DNA of 64,000 bases from Okapia johnstoni (Eukaryota > Chordata > Mammalia > Artiodactyla > Giraffidae): contig CM044306.1 in the NCBI GenBank assembly GCA_024291935.2, positions 3,482,501 to 3,546,500 on the forward strand, written 5' to 3'. The notes beneath the pieces were generated by a model. That model made no database searches. It was not told the origin of the DNA and worked only from the letters and a program-made list of their open reading frames with translations. This document shows, piece after piece, positions 44,629 to 56,220 of this stretch. The translations under genes were made by a program, and so were the position numbers. Position 1 is the stretch's first letter, and each line of letters begins with the position of its first letter.

Positions 44629-45933
44629 CGGACTGTGAAGCTCTGAAACTCCAGATTTTTAAGCAGTGAAGCTAAGAATGGTGGTGGAGAATTTGGGGGA
44701 GCAGGACCAGCAGGTGGCAAAGATAAGTCCGTTAGGAAATTTTAGTTTACATTGAGGAAAGTTTGGAAAAGTCACCGAGATTTTTACTTCAATGGGGCCA
44801 GGCTTCCAAAACAAAATGAAACAAGATTCAGTGGTTTAGTTGTCTCGACTATGATTCTAAGTGGAACAGGTTACTTCTCCTGATGCTTCATCCCCCTTGG
44901 GACTGCAGCTCTGGCCCCCCTGCGGTAAGCTTTCTTTTTTTTTTTTTTTTGGATAACATCACAACCTTGTTAGCTGGCAGCTTTAAGCCTTCTTCTTGAT
45001 CCTGTGGTAAAGTCACAAGAGTCTCGTTTTCATCTTGGGCAGATCTACTGAATTTTACATGCTGAACCAGACTCAGAAAATGGGATACAGGAACATGTTG
45101 GATAAATGGAGACCCGATCTTAAATTCTGTGGTTCAGAGTTTGGAACCGAACCCACATATTTTGGTATTGGGGCTTACTCCTTGTCGGCAAACATGGCCT
45201 TCTGTTTTAAAGGGGTGGGGGTGGGGAGGCTTTAAAAAGCTTATTAAAAAGTCTCAAAATGCTTCTTCAACATCAAATAGCTCCTAGAAAAATATTTTGA
45301 TGAGTTAAGTGTAAATGAACCAGAAGCATATGGATTACATTTCCTTTAGATTACACATGGGTTTCAGAATTAAGGGAGGAAAGTGCTCAGGGCGAAATGC
45401 GTTTTGGATTTTATTGAACCCAAAATATTTGAGAAATAACTCAAGATACACGAAGAACCCCAAATCCTGCCATGCTGCCCAATCCCTTGTGTAAAGCAAA
45501 TTAGATTTTAAAATTCTTTCTGCTTTCATGATCTATGGTGTTACATGAAATATGGATGAAACACTCCTTTTCTATATATGGTTTTTATCCTGGATATTTT
45601 CACTTAGAACTTTGGCAAAAATGGAGACTTGGAGAATACTGTATGTTGGCTAAGTTGGCTGGATGTCTCTGAATCTCTCTGCCCAGCCAGGTGACAAGAA
45701 CACTTGACTTGTCTCAGGTACAAGCATGGAGTGAGGAGATTAACCAAAGAGCTTCAGACCATTTTACAGTAAATGCTAACAGAGAGTATTCACGATTTGC
45801 CATTTGACAATTAGTTTTCCACTTGCTTGTTGGCCATTAAGAAAACTTCTGTATTATTTCCCATTTCCCTTACACTTTAAGAGATCCTGTTTCTAGAGTC
45901 TATACAGTAACCCATGTCTATTTATTAACTGTG
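44629..45933. other. Unassigned sequence
   Basis: About 1.3 kb with no recognised element. A T run at 44935-44951 precedes non-repetitive sequence. Read antisense it looks like a poly(A)-ended segment, but no parental gene was recognised. Confidence 0.45.
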
Positions 45934-46158
45934 TGCCAAGTGCTAAGTCACTTCAGTCATGTCCAACTCTTTGCAATCCCATGGACTGTACCTTGCCAGG
46001 CTCTTCTGTCGATGGAATTCTCCAGGCAACAATACAGGAGTGGGCTGCCATGGCCTCTCCAGGGGGTTTTCCCTACCCAGGGATCAAACCCGCATCTCCT
46101 GTGGTTCCTGCGTTGCAGGTGGGTTCTTCACCGCTGAAGTATCGAGGAAGCCCCATTT
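45934..46158 (-). mobile_element. Bov-tA SINE, antisense
   Basis: Antisense Bov-tA from 'gtgccaagtgctaagtcac' to 'tatcgaggaagcccca'. B-box complement 'cagggatcaaacccgc' near 46079. Contains an extra 'ctcctgtggttcctgcgttg' duplication in the head region. Confidence 0.93.
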
Positions 46159-46654
46159 ACTGACTCACACTTTCACTGATTCCACTGGCAAGGCACAAGT
46201 GTGGGTACAGAAAGGCCTCAGAGACCTGCCGCTTCCAATCTCCCAAAGCTGCAGTCTACGGAGAACCAGCAAACTGTTAAGCTAGAGGTTTCAGGATAAG
46301 TGCCCCCCGCACCAACAACCAGCCATATTTACAGTTGGTTTGCTGTTCCTAAGCCCCTGTTTTTAACAGCCATCTAACAGTTAGCCATACTAACTCTTTT
46401 ATTCTTTCACTGACCAGATTATTCCTTACCACCTGCTGTAATGGGTGCACAGCAGTGGGTTTGAGGGACGCAAAATCAAATAGGGCATAGACACATTTTC
46501 AAGGATATTCACACATGGAACTCTCTAGGACACGAGAGCCATAAGTAGGTTGTCTTCAAGAGTATACTGTGGTGAAGGGGATGCCAAAAAGGAAGTAGCT
46601 TCTCAAATTATGACTACATAATGCAAGTTGCTTAAATCTAATCCATGTGATTCT
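46159..46654. other. Unassigned sequence
   Basis: No gene or element recognised. Confidence 0.45.
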
Positions 46655-47035
46655 TTAGAGCACTTTTTAGCAAAGCAAGCTGCCTATTCCAGGCGTCTAA
46701 TACATTCAACTCCTTTACTCCTCTGGCAGACTCTCACTTGTAACTCAAGACCCAACTCAATGTCATCTCTCCTGTGAGGTTTTCCATTTCCTCCATGGTT
46801 GAGCGAAGTGTACCTCTGGATTTACATCACACACTGAACATGTATTTAGTAGCATCATTATTAGCATTGTGTTTTTACTTGCATCTCACAGTCTCTGTCT
46901 AACCACTGGCTTTTTTGAGGAAAACGACTATATCCAAGTCTCAATTTTATTCCCAGGACACAGCGTATGGCCTGGAGTGTCCTAAGCACTTATTGACTGA
47001 ATGGGCCACTGGATGAATGATGCTATTAATTAAGA
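46655..47035 (+). mobile_element. L2 LINE 3' end
   Basis: Ancient L2 3' end: 'aagacccaactcaatgtcatctctcctgtgagg' type sequence at 46748-46780, 'ttttccatttcctccatggt' after it, and 'attcccaggacacagcgtatggcctgg' type sequence at 46950-46976, followed by the '...cacttattgactgaatg' end at 46987-47003. Blocks occur in the expected order. Confidence 0.82.
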
Positions 47036-48222
47036 AGGGAATGGAGAAAGACAAACGTACACAACAGTCCCAATGTCAGTCACGTCAGCACAGGTGACTT
47101 TAAGAATCTCTTGTTAACTGTACTCATTACAGTCTATGTAGAACAAACGACTCTTATCAAGCAAATCTGATTACTAGTGCCATGGACGGCCCAAGTCAGA
47201 AGAATGGTCTGATGTTATTAATGCTGTGATTCATTCAGAGAAATGGTTACATTCACCCAGGAAATCATTTACCCAGCCTCCCCTCCAGGCTGGATCATCA
47301 TTTCTTGAAACTATTCCTCACTATCTACAGTTCAAGAACTCTGGGGAGAACACTCTAAGTTCCAACTGTAGTATACTAGAAATCCAAAGTATATCCCAAA
47401 TGCAAAAGGCTGATTTCATTAGATGAGAAATGTACCCAAGTTTCTTGGCTCGATGAAAATGTCTACCAAGTAAATTCCTTGCATTGTCAAATGACCTTTT
47501 TTCAACAGCTATTCATAACTTTTAAATTCTCTTCAACTTCTATGTGTCTTCTTGGATGACAGACAATATTATAAATGACACTGGTATCCATAATTATCTG
47601 TAAGTGGACAGGGACATTATACTAGGAGACTTTCTTTGTCAGAGAAATCTTTGAGATGCCTATGTAACTGGAAGAAAACCGAAGAGGAGCACATTGATTC
47701 TAAAACCCCAAGATCCTCCTACATAGAGATTTTTAAATTATTTTTAAACTTTGAAACATATAATTCATATTGCATGGAACCATTGGCCTCTCAAATACAC
47801 GCGTTAAAAAAAAAATGTAACAGGACTCATGGTCTAGTCTCCTTCTCTCTAAGTTTCTCAAACCTTTGGTCTTTCCTGATTTTATTTAAAGCCTCTATTA
47901 GTTTATTAGTTTGACAGAAGCCCAGGTAATTATGCCGGCTTCTGAGTCCTACTGTAAGTCACGTCTGCCTCTCCCTGAACGCACACAAAACTTAGTGCCA
48001 CTGCAGCACTTCTCAAAACAAATAAAAGATTTGTGAACTAGTCACCAAGCATCCGACGCAATTAAACTGCATTTGTTTCTTTTCTGGTCTTCTTACACAA
48101 TCGAGGCCTTGTAAGAGGTGGGCACTCCTCAGATCAAACTGTGTTTTCTTTAGAGGAAAGGGCGCCAAAATCCCCGTTCCCTACGTAACCGAAGTCTCAG
48201 TGAGCAGGAGGCGGACGCTTAA

Positions 48223-48225
<3 letters not shown>
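47036..48225. other. Unassigned sequence
   Basis: About 1.2 kb with no recognised element or gene; an A run lies at 47806-47815. Confidence 0.45.

Positions 48226-48271
<46 letters not shown>
48226..48271. repeat. (CA)n microsatellite
   Basis: Uninterrupted CA array of about 22 units, followed by a short (TCC)n stretch. Likely length-polymorphic. Confidence 0.96.
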
Positions 48272-48273
<2 letters not shown>

Positions 48274-48843
48274 TCCTCCTCCTCCACCACCACTATTAAT
48301 ACCATAATATACACAGAAAGAAAAAGCTCAAACCCATAACTATAAAAATATCAATGTGGGGAACAGGGATAAACCTTGCTAGAAATGAAGTTTTGCTGCC
48401 CACAGCCTCAATCCGTTGCAGCATGACTTCAGATAACAAACGCAATTCACTGAAAACCAGAGAAAAGAAAACAGGAACTGTTTAAAAAAATATACATATA
48501 CTTGATTTTTTACTTTTTGAGACAAGTCAAAATAGAGCTTACCTTGAGGTAGCCAGTCATGGACAGCTTTTAATTGCCAACTATAAGCTGTCACACTTTG
48601 GATTTGGGGTTTTCTTTTTAAGGCAAAGTCTTTAAAATCCAGTTAATTAGAACTGACTACCATTAACTCTCTGATTGATTCAGCATCCTGTTGTACTGAG
48701 TTGTGCTCAGAGGTCCCCCACTGGTTTCTCTGAGCTGCTCGCCTACAACGGTGTGGGTCCCGGGATGGACTTGGAGCCACACAACAGTTCTCGTTATAAA
48801 GATCATTTCTCAGGGAAGAGTCAAATAAGGTATTCATGTGATC
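48272..48843. other. Unassigned sequence
   Basis: No gene or element recognised. Confidence 0.45.
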
Positions 48844-48854
48844 CAAGCAGATCT

Positions 48855-49084
48855 GTGCTACGTGCATGCTCAGTCGCTTCAGTCGTGGCCAACTCTTTGC
48901 CACCCTTATGGACTAGCCTGCCAGGCTTCTCTGCCCATGGGATTCTCCAGGCAAAAATAGTTAAGCGGTTGCCATGCCCCCCCTCCAGGGGATCTTCCCG
49001 ACCCAGGCACTGAATCTGCGTCTCTTATGTCTCCTTCATTAGCAGGTAGATTCTTTACCACTAGCAGCCCCTGGGAAGCCCCCA
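48855..49084 (-). mobile_element. Bov-tA SINE with perfect target duplication
   Basis: Antisense Bov-tA, 'gcatgctcagtcgcttcagtc' to 'cccctgggaagccccca'. Flanked by a perfect 11-bp duplication, caagcagatct, at 48844-48854 and 49085-49095. The body has a local change (gcaaaaatagttaagcgg). Confidence 0.94.
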
Positions 49085-49095
49085 CAAGCAGATCT

Positions 49096-49234
49096 AGGTG
49101 GTGGCAGAGACATACACTGTGACTCAGTACGGGCCAATCCCTTGATCTTCTCCACAGTTCTCTTTCTTTGTCTGCATTCCACAACAGGGCTCCGGGAGGA
49201 AGGTCGATTCCTTGTGTATGCACATCATCTATTG
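49096..49234. other. Unassigned sequence
   Basis: Short spacer between SINEs; nothing recognised. Confidence 0.4.
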
Positions 49235-49445
49235 AGCATTACAAATAGATGTCACAAGTTTCAATAAACCTTTTCCATACATTGTCATATAATCCTATAA
49301 AGTGGGTCATGTCATCCTTAAATTAAGGATGATAAACCTGAGAATTAGCAAGCATTAATTAACTGGCTTCGAGTAAGAATCTGAGTTTTAATTTAAGCCC
49401 AGTTTTGTCTAATTCCAAAGCTTTCCCCTTATCCTTGGCTACCTT
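49235..49445 (-). mobile_element. MIR SINE, antisense
   Basis: Antisense MIR: 'attgagcattacaaatagatg' (3' end complement), 'catataatcctataaagtggg' near 49288, 'aaattaaggatgataaacctgag' near 49319, and 'tctgagttttaatttaagccc' through 'ctaattccaaagc' (head complement) to 49425. Order and spacing fit a full-length element. Confidence 0.8.
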
Positions 49446-49754
49446 TGTCTGCCAAGTTCTTTCTGGTCTAATGTGTGAGAGTCACAGCTCTTGCTCCATT
49501 ATTGTGTAGGAAGGGAAAAAAGGGGGGGAAAGAATCCTTAACTAAATAACTAATGGAAACAATAAAATCTCCTGTCTCTCCCCAAAAAACTACGGTCTTT
49601 GGAAGCACAGCAACTTTTTCTCTTTATGCTAGTTGGCTAAATTATCTTTAATAGGACTTGAAAGAACGACAGCATTTTTTAGGGTGTTCTGAATACTTAC
49701 TTGTCTGTTGAAATAATCACTTTGTGGAATGACAAATAAGTTACATAGTTATCA
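49446..49754. other. Unassigned sequence
   Basis: No gene or element recognised. Confidence 0.45.
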
Positions 49755-49767
49755 AAAACAATGTTAT

Positions 49768-49987
49768 TGGGACTTCCCCGGTGGTCCAGGGGTTAAGAAT
49801 CCACCTGCCAATGCAGGGGACATGGGTTTGATCCCGGGCCCAGGAAGACCCCACATGCCAAGGGACAACTAAGCCTGTGCATCATAACAGCTGAGCTGTG
49901 TAACCTAGAGGCCACGCTCCACAACAGGAGATGCCCGCGTTCAACTAGAGAAAGCCAATGCGCAGCAAATAAACATTTCAAAAAATG
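49768..49987 (+). mobile_element. CHR-type SINE with perfect target duplication
   Basis: Full-length sense CHR SINE: 'tgggacttccccggtggtcc' to 'gcaaataaacatttc'. B-box 'ggtttgatcccgg' near 49825. Flanked by a perfect 13-bp duplication, aaaacaatgttat, at 49755-49767 and 49988-50000. Confidence 0.95.
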
Positions 49988-50000
49988 AAAACAATGTTAT

Positions 50001-50493
50001 CGATGCATATTGGGAAGTCACTCTCATAGTTCTTCCTGTCTGGGAAGCAGGAGCGCTGACTGCTCTTGGTTCTGAGCCATCCTCTCAGGGGTGTTTATAC
50101 AGAGAACAACCTTGGGACACAAACATCACATTGTCCTCTGGACACTGTGCACCTGACAGTCTCCGGTGTGACAGAGATAATGTCTCCCTCTGTAGCTAAA
50201 GGCAGGCATGCTTTTGCCCATTATAGAAGATTCAGATTTCTTAAGCTCAGAGGACTTCACCTGTGATATAGTCCACCGTGTCGGCGGGGGTTGGGGGGGG
50301 CATTATGTGACCTCCCCTACTTTATGCAGCCTTGAGGGAACTGGGAACCAGTGCAAACAAGAATCCTGCATCTCCACCAGAAGCCTCAGGTCTTCCACCA
50401 GCACTCAGGGAACTGGCAAGTTAACTCACCAGTCTGCAAGTCTGGTGAAAACACTGATCTCCTCAGTTCACCACAATATAAATGACCCCTAGG
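50001..50493. other. Unassigned sequence
   Basis: No gene or element recognised; a short G run lies at 50292-50299. Confidence 0.45.
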
Positions 50494-50502
50494 ATCAGTT
50501 CA

Positions 50503-50721
50503 CCAGTGTTTCCCAGGTGGCGCTAGTGGTAAAGAACCTGCCTGCCAATGCAGGAGACAGAAGAGATGTGGGTTCGATCCCTGGGTCAGGAAGATCCCCT
50601 GGAGGAGGAAATGGCAACCCACTCCAGTACTCTTGCCTGGAGAATCCCCTGGACAGAGGGGCCTGGCGGGCTACAGCCTATGGGGTCACAAAGAGTCGAA
50701 CACGACCGGGCATGTGAGCAT
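50503..50721 (+). mobile_element. Bov-tA SINE
   Basis: Sense Bov-tA close to the common form: 'tttcccaggtggcgctagtgg', B-box 'ggttcgatccc' at about 50571-50581, 'ggcaacccactccagtactc', and tail 'cacgaccgggcatgtgagca'. A 9-bp duplication, atcagttca, lies at 50494-50502 and 50722-50730. Confidence 0.94.
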
Positions 50722-50730
50722 ATCAGTTCA

Positions 50731-51249
50731 TTAAAATTAGCTTTGCTAGCCTTAAATATTCATGGTGGAGATAAAAGCTTAGTTTTACTCTTAATAGTCT
50801 CATTGTCTTACATTATTAACAGACTACTGGAAACTATAAATAATTAAGTCCCTGGTTAAGGTCCCCTGAAATGTTCACTTCCATGTATCATCCTTCATAT
50901 CAAGTATTTTAATATATTTAATATATAACATATATAAAGGAATAATATTCTTAAGGAATCTTGGCAGGAGCTTTTTAAGTAGTTTGTGGCTTCTAAGTAG
51001 GATAGTTCTCTTTTCCATTAAAAAATCAGGATAATGGATCATTTAATAATGTAGATATATACTATCCTTAAAGTACTGGTTTCCTACATGAGCCACATGT
51101 AAATGGAATCCCCAGAAAATTAAATATATTCTCTATATGGCATCTTCATTCTAAAATTGCTTCATATTATGTTTTGCTTTCATGTGGTACCATTAGATGA
51201 CTATCTTTAAAGATTAAACTATATCAGAATCAACATGCGTTTTTGATAA
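50731..51249. other. Unassigned A/T-rich sequence
   Basis: No gene or element recognised. Confidence 0.45.
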
Positions 51250-51385
51250 AAAGTAAAAAGTGAGGTCCCCTCCCATTCCATATTGATTCAGAATTCCTGG
51301 GATAGTTGCCAGGTTAAAAAAAAAAAAAAAGTAGTTAAATTAAAACCTCCAAGTGAATCCGATGCAGTAATTTTGCAAAACATAT
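51250..51385 (+). mobile_element. Probable MER5A hAT fragment with A-run insertion
   Basis: 'ccccctcccattccatattgattcagaatt' type sequence matches the MER5A 'gccccaccccagacctactgaatcagaa' block, and 'ttaaaacctccaagtgaatccgatgcag' at 51337-51364 matches its 'ttaacaagccctccaggtgattctgatgcac' block. An A run at 51315-51329 separates the two. Confidence 0.6.
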
Positions 51386-52719
51386 ATGCCCCCTATCAGC
51401 CCCAATGCGTATTAGACCCTTTCTGTCCTATGGGGTGTGCTAAAATTACAGTTATAGTTGAAGCGAGTTTCCCTCTCATCTCTAATAACCAATGGCAAAG
51501 GTATCAGCATTTCAAATATGTCAGAATCATCCTTGATCTCCATAGGCCGGGTATGTCAATATCGGTCTTACTGTGAAATTGACATAAGGCGTTTTAACAA
51601 AAGGGTGGAGTAGGTATGCTACAAAAATAATTTTAAATAAAGACAATAATAAAAAAAACAGATCCAGTTATATGTTCATTCTATTGAGTGTCCATTATCT
51701 TCACTTGCTATGAAAAATACTACAAAAATAATAGTTAATTAAACAAAGCAGATGCCATCTCATGGAACACAAAAAGAAGATGTAATAATAGAAGTCATTT
51801 GAACACAGAGCTGGATTATTTTTATGAGCAGAGAATAAACAAGAGAAAATAAACTAAGAAATAATCATAAAATGTAAGTCCCAGAACAACCTTTTAATTC
51901 TACCTAAGAACACAGGCATATAATTAATTAGGTTATTCTTGATAAATAAAAGCTAATGCACCTTCTCAAGTTGAGAGAATTCTGTGCAGAAAGTCCATGA
52001 ATAGCACAGATTCCCCAAGAAAATTAAACTTACAAATGTGTTAGGAGTATTCTGTAAAGAAATAACTGTTTAAACATGCAATCCCATAATTAGCTTGGAT
52101 CTCTCATTCAAGTACTGCAGGTCAAAACCACCAGCTTTTCCAAGTCAAGGGGGAAAAACCTTCCATTTCTCTCTTGTGTATTTGGATGTGTAATTAGGCT
52201 TCTCCTATGCCAACAAAAACCCATGAAGGCTTTCTCTATACAAGTTTAGATTGTTCCGGCTCCAGAAATGGGATCAGAACGTGCTGGTACACCATCAGCA
52301 ACACGGCTGGATGGGAAAAAAACCCGTGCCATTTCTGCACGGAGGTTCCTGCTTTCCGCTAAGATAAACAGCAGGGGTAAAAAAGAAACTGAATAGACGG
52401 AGCAAAGGAGAATGCTATTAGCCTAATGATTGCAGTAGATTTGACGTTGAATTTTTCCTGCTAACTTACACCGATTCCCTGGGTAGTAGATGTTTAGAAT
52501 GATCTTGTTCATAGATGAGCTACTGGCGTGGTAAAACCTGAGGTCGCTGACCACCACCATATCAATTAGCATTGGGTTGAATGGCATATTACATAAAATC
52601 AAAATAACAATGTTTTAGAAAGGATAAAAGTTTATTTCTCTCTAATATACACCAAAAAAAAAAAAAAGCCTGTGAGTTGTCAACCGAGGACAGTTTCAGT
52701 GACTCTGCAGGCTTACTGG
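51386..52719. other. Unassigned A/T-rich sequence
   Basis: About 1.3 kb with no recognised element or gene; an A run at 52653-52667. Confidence 0.45.
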
Positions 52720-53270
52720 AGACCGTCATTTTGTTCTGTTCTGGTGGCAGGCTGGAATTTTGAAGGACGATCACATCTTGTGATCTCATTACCATGTGTT
52801 GTGATGCAGCGTGATCTTGCTAATCTCCGAAGAAGAGATGGGAGAGAAGTCGTCTCTCCCTTGAACCTGAGCTGTCCTGTGAGAACAGGGCGGGGCTGAC
52901 GGGATGCCATATGAATTCCAAGGATAGGTAAGCAAAGACCACGCAACTTTGCCTGGTTTTCTTGAAATGTCTGCACCCCCCACCCCAGAATCGAACTCCC
53001 AGCCTGTGAGAAGTCCAAGCACACTGCGAGGTCACGTGTGGGTGTTCTGGTTGACTGCGCCACCTGACACTGGCCTTGACACCCCCCTGGAGCACTGGAC
53101 GTTTGATGAAGGAATCCGCCAAGTCATCCCAGTGCTCAGCCATTGAAGCTTCGTGGCTGAGGTCTCAGATGTCCCGAGGCTCAGAGAGCTGACACAGACT
53201 CCCCAACTGTGTTCCATCTAGATTCCTGACTCCCAGAATCTTCAAGCATTATAAAACTGCTGGCATTCTG
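52720..53270 (+). mobile_element. MLT1-type LTR (ERVL-MaLR)
   Basis: Ancient solo LTR of the MaLR group. 'gcgaggtcacgtgtgggtgttctgg' type sequence at 53028-53051 and 'gattcctgactcccagaatcttcaagcattataaaa' type sequence at 53221-53255 correspond to MLT1 landmarks ('gaggccacgtgtaggtgttc' and 'attcctgacccacagaatc...ataataaaatgg'). The left boundary is uncertain. No internal region follows. Confidence 0.78.
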
Positions 53271-53314
53271 CATCCCCTTTGGAGAGGTTTTGGAAACAGT
53301 AATAAGTCATTGGG

Positions 53315-53520
53315 GGTCTTCCTTGGTGGCTCAGTGGTAAAGAACCCACCTGCTAGTACAGGAGATGCAGGTTTGATCGCTGGGTTGGCAAGATCCCCTG
53401 GAGAAGGAAATGGCAACCCGCTCCAGTATTCTTGCCTGGAGAACCCCACGGACAGAGGAGGCTGTCAGGCCACAGTCCATGGGGTCGCAAAGAGTTGGAC
53501 ACGACTGACTGAGCACACAC
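53315..53520 (+). mobile_element. Bov-tA SINE
   Basis: Sense Bov-tA, 'ggtcttccttggtggctcag' to 'ggacacgactgactgagc', with CACACA tail. B-box 'ggtttgatcgctgg' has one change. Confidence 0.93.
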
Positions 53521-53952
53521 GAACCAGGGAAGAGGTGGAAAGTGAAAAGCGCAGCTGGCATCAAGCAGAGTGAAGACTTAAACTGAGAACGCCAGGCAGT
53601 TGAGAAAGCAAAGGAGCATTGTGTGAGTCCTGGCTGTCTGTCGGTCCCCGCTTCTATCTCTTCCGCCTATACAACGTCTGAGGTTTTGCTGTGGAATGAA
53701 GCCACTGGCTGAGATGCAAACGTTGGAAACACGGGCGCCCAATGCGGGTCAAGCTAGGAGGTGAGCGGGCCAGGACGAGAGCCCGCGATGCCATCAGGAT
53801 GTAGGTGACTGTGTCACCGGGAGGGAGCCTCCTTCCTTCCTTCCTCTTTTTTTTCCCCTCCTTGTAGGACACAGTGCCCTCACAGAGCAGTGTGGCTTAG
53901 AGGCGGCCCCACTTGGGAGAGAGCCTAATACCTCATATTTTCAAAAAAGAAA

Positions 53953-53994
53953 TACACACACACACACACACACGCACGCACGCATGCACGCACA
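53953..53994. repeat. (CA)n(CGCA)n microsatellite
   Basis: Perfect CA run at about 53953-53972 grading into CGCA units with a TGCA variant. Confidence 0.94.
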
Positions 53995-54179
53995 TCCCAG
54001 CCAAAAACATCAAGCCACCCGTTGCTGTGAAAACGCCAGGGGAGCTGAGTCACGCCCTTCCGTGTTTTTCTTGCAAACACATTGACCACCCTCTCTTCAC
54101 AACATCTTATTTACTGATGCCCGGGCTGCCCACACGGAATAAACCTTTTGCAACTCTGAAATCTGGATCCTGCTCGAAG

Positions 54180-54245
54180 TCCTCTCTCATTATGAAACGG
54201 TCTCTCTCTTTCTCAATCTCTCTTTTTCTCGCTCTCGATTCTAAG
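54180..54245. repeat. Pyrimidine-rich (CT) tract
   Basis: Interrupted TCTCTC / TTTCTC tract, densest at 54199-54240. Confidence 0.85.
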
Positions 54246-55349
54246 GATCACAGTAGAAATCTCTCGTGGAGATCCGGGGGGAAAGGGGTTAACGTGAGAG
54301 GCTCCAAGCCAGGCCTCTCTTAACTGGAGAATTGGCAGCTAGCAGTTTGGAACGCTGCCTTGAATGTCTGACTGAACGTTTTTATTATCCTTTTTGCCCA
54401 AAGGTGGCTTTTAGACACCCACAGCAGCACAGGCCCTTCTGATGGGGATTCGACAGCCGGGAGCCAGAAATCTGTCTGCCCCTTCTGTGATGACGGGGGA
54501 ACCCCACGGAGGAAACCGCCACCCCTCCCCAAACTGAGGGTGGACTTGCCCTTCCTCACCCTTCAATAAACTGCAGACCCACCAGGGGACTCATAAAAAC
54601 CGGTAGGGAGTTCTGAGGAGGGCGGGGGCCTGAGACACAGAGGAGAGAGAGGCAGGCCCAGAGGCTCACAGCAGGTTGTAAGGAAGCCAGGGCAGAAAGG
54701 ACGAGCTGAAAACAGGGACGGAGTGATTCCACGAAGGCAGTGAAGTGGAAGGCTAAGACGAGATACACAGAGACCAAGGAAGGCGGATGGGAAGACGGTA
54801 AATAAAGGAAAGAGAAACGAGAAGGGCTGAAAGCATTTTCACCGAGAACCTCTCCGATCTGCCTTTATCGGCTGTGGTTCTGCTACGAAGGGTCTCAGTT
54901 GCCACTTTTGTGGAGTTGCTTGCATTACTTCCTCCTGACCTGCTCAATACAATGGACTGGTTTTCATCAGAGTAAAACCCTGTAGCTCCTTGGAAATCTC
55001 AGATTGGAAGTGTCCTGGGCTCCACAGCAGTGGTTTGTTGGTTAGTTTCATTTCTCTGTTACCCAACAGGAAGTACAATGTGCCCAGGAAGTTGGAGTCA
55101 AACAATAGCATGAGGCTATTGTTCAAAAACAAGGAAGCTGTGAGCATCCTAAGAGACGGTGTATGTGGAGGAGGCCAGCCTCAGGTGCCATGGCAAGGAA
55201 ATACTCTTTCGCGATGCCACTGAGAAGCCCGAGAGCCATCTGAGCGCAAATCCATCAGCTCACAAACTTTTGCTTCGAGGCATGCTTAAGCCTTGGTACT
55301 TAGAGGTAGAGACTCATCCTGATTGATTAAAACTGCAGTTGGGTTGGGG

Positions 55350-55366
55350 GCTTCCCCGGGGGTCCA
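55350..55366 (+). mobile_element. CHR-type SINE, first piece of a nested cluster
   Basis: The opening 'ggcttccccgggggtcc' of a CHR SINE. The rest continues at 55694-55897 and 56107-56220, split by a BovB and a Bov-tA. Confidence 0.8.
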
Positions 55367-55693
55367 GTTCAGTTCAGTTCAGTCGCTCAGTCGTGTCCAA
55401 CTCTTTGCAACCCCATGAACCTCAGCACACCAGGCCTCCCTGTCCATCACCAACTCCCAGAGTCCACCCAAACCCATGTCCATCGAGTTGGTGATGCCAT
55501 CCAATCATCTCATCCTCTGTCGTCCCCTACTCCTCCTGCCCCCAATCCTTCCCAGCATCAGGGTCTTTTCCAATGAGTCAGCTCTTCGCATTAGGTGGCC
55601 AAAGTATTGGAGTTTCAGCTTCAACATCAGTCCTTCCAATGAACACCCAGGACTGATCTCCTTCAGGATGGACTGGTTGGATCTCCTTACAGT
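55367..55693 (-). mobile_element. BovB LINE 3' end inserted in CHR SINE, antisense
   Basis: Antisense BovB end with intact (agttc)n tail at 55367-55382, 'cagtcgctcagtcgtgtcc', and the complement of the C-terminal coding region to 'ggttggatctccttacagtc' at 55674-55693. Close to the sense copies in sequence, so relatively young. Only a few shared bases (cagt) at the two junctions, no clear target duplication. Confidence 0.93.
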
Positions 55694-55897
55694 CGTGGTT
55701 AAGAATGTGCCTGCCGATGCAGGGAACATGGGTTTGATATCTGATCTGGGAAGATCCCACATGCTACGGAGCAACCAAAGCCAAATGCCACACTACTGAG
55801 CCAGTGGTCTAGAGCCTGAGAGCACAATGCCTGACCCCAAACACCCTAGACCCCATGCTCTGCAACAAGAAAAGCCACTGCCTTGAGATGCCCACAC
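55694..55897 (+). mobile_element. CHR-type SINE, middle piece
   Basis: 'gtggttaagaatgtgcctgccgatgcagg', 'gaagatcccacatgctacgg' and 'catgctctgcaacaag' continue the CHR body in order. It ends at the Bov-tA insertion, within the target copy ttgagatgcccacac (55883-55897). Confidence 0.85.
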
Positions 55898-56106
55898 CAC
55901 TTCCTTGGTGGCTCAGATGGTAAGCATCTGCCTACAATGCGGGAGACCCAGGTTTGATCCCTGGGTTGGGAAGATCCTCTGGAGAAGGAAATGGCAACCC
56001 ACTCCAGTACTCTTGCCTGGAAAATGCCATGGACAGAGGAGCGTGGTGGGCTACAGTCCACGGCGTCGCAACGAGTCAGACACGACTGAGCGACTTCACT
56101 TTCACT
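55898..56106 (+). mobile_element. Bov-tA SINE inserted in CHR SINE
   Basis: Complete sense Bov-tA, 'cacttccttggtggctcag' to 'gacttcactttcact'. B-box 'ggtttgatccc' near 55952. Flanked by a 15-bp target duplication with two mismatches: ttgagatgcccacac (55883-55897) and ttgagacacccacac (56107-56121). Confidence 0.95.
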
Positions 56107-56220
56107 TTGAGACACCCACACGCTGCAACTAAAGAGGAGCCCCTGCCGCAACTAGAGAAAGCACACTCACAGTGATGAAGACTCAGCAGAGCCAAAGATC
56201 AATCAATCAATCAATTATTT
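56107..56220 (+). mobile_element. CHR-type SINE, last piece
   Basis: 'cacgctgcaactaaagagg', 'cgcaactagagaaagcac', 'agcagagccaaag' and a terminal (AATC)n tail at 56201-56217 complete the CHR element started at 55350. Confidence 0.85.

Larger units (their letters stand above)
53521..55349. other. Unassigned sequence with simple repeats
   Basis: About 1.8 kb without a recognised transposable element. Holds a CA/CGCA microsatellite (53953-53994) and a CT-rich tract (54180-54245). Open frames at 53913-54323 and 54556-54777 show no domain. Confidence 0.45.

Noticed and set aside
44935..45235. Antisense processed pseudogene ending in poly(A)
   Set aside because: The T run on the plus strand looks like an antisense poly(A) tail, but I could not match the adjoining sequence to any known mRNA, and no target duplication was found.
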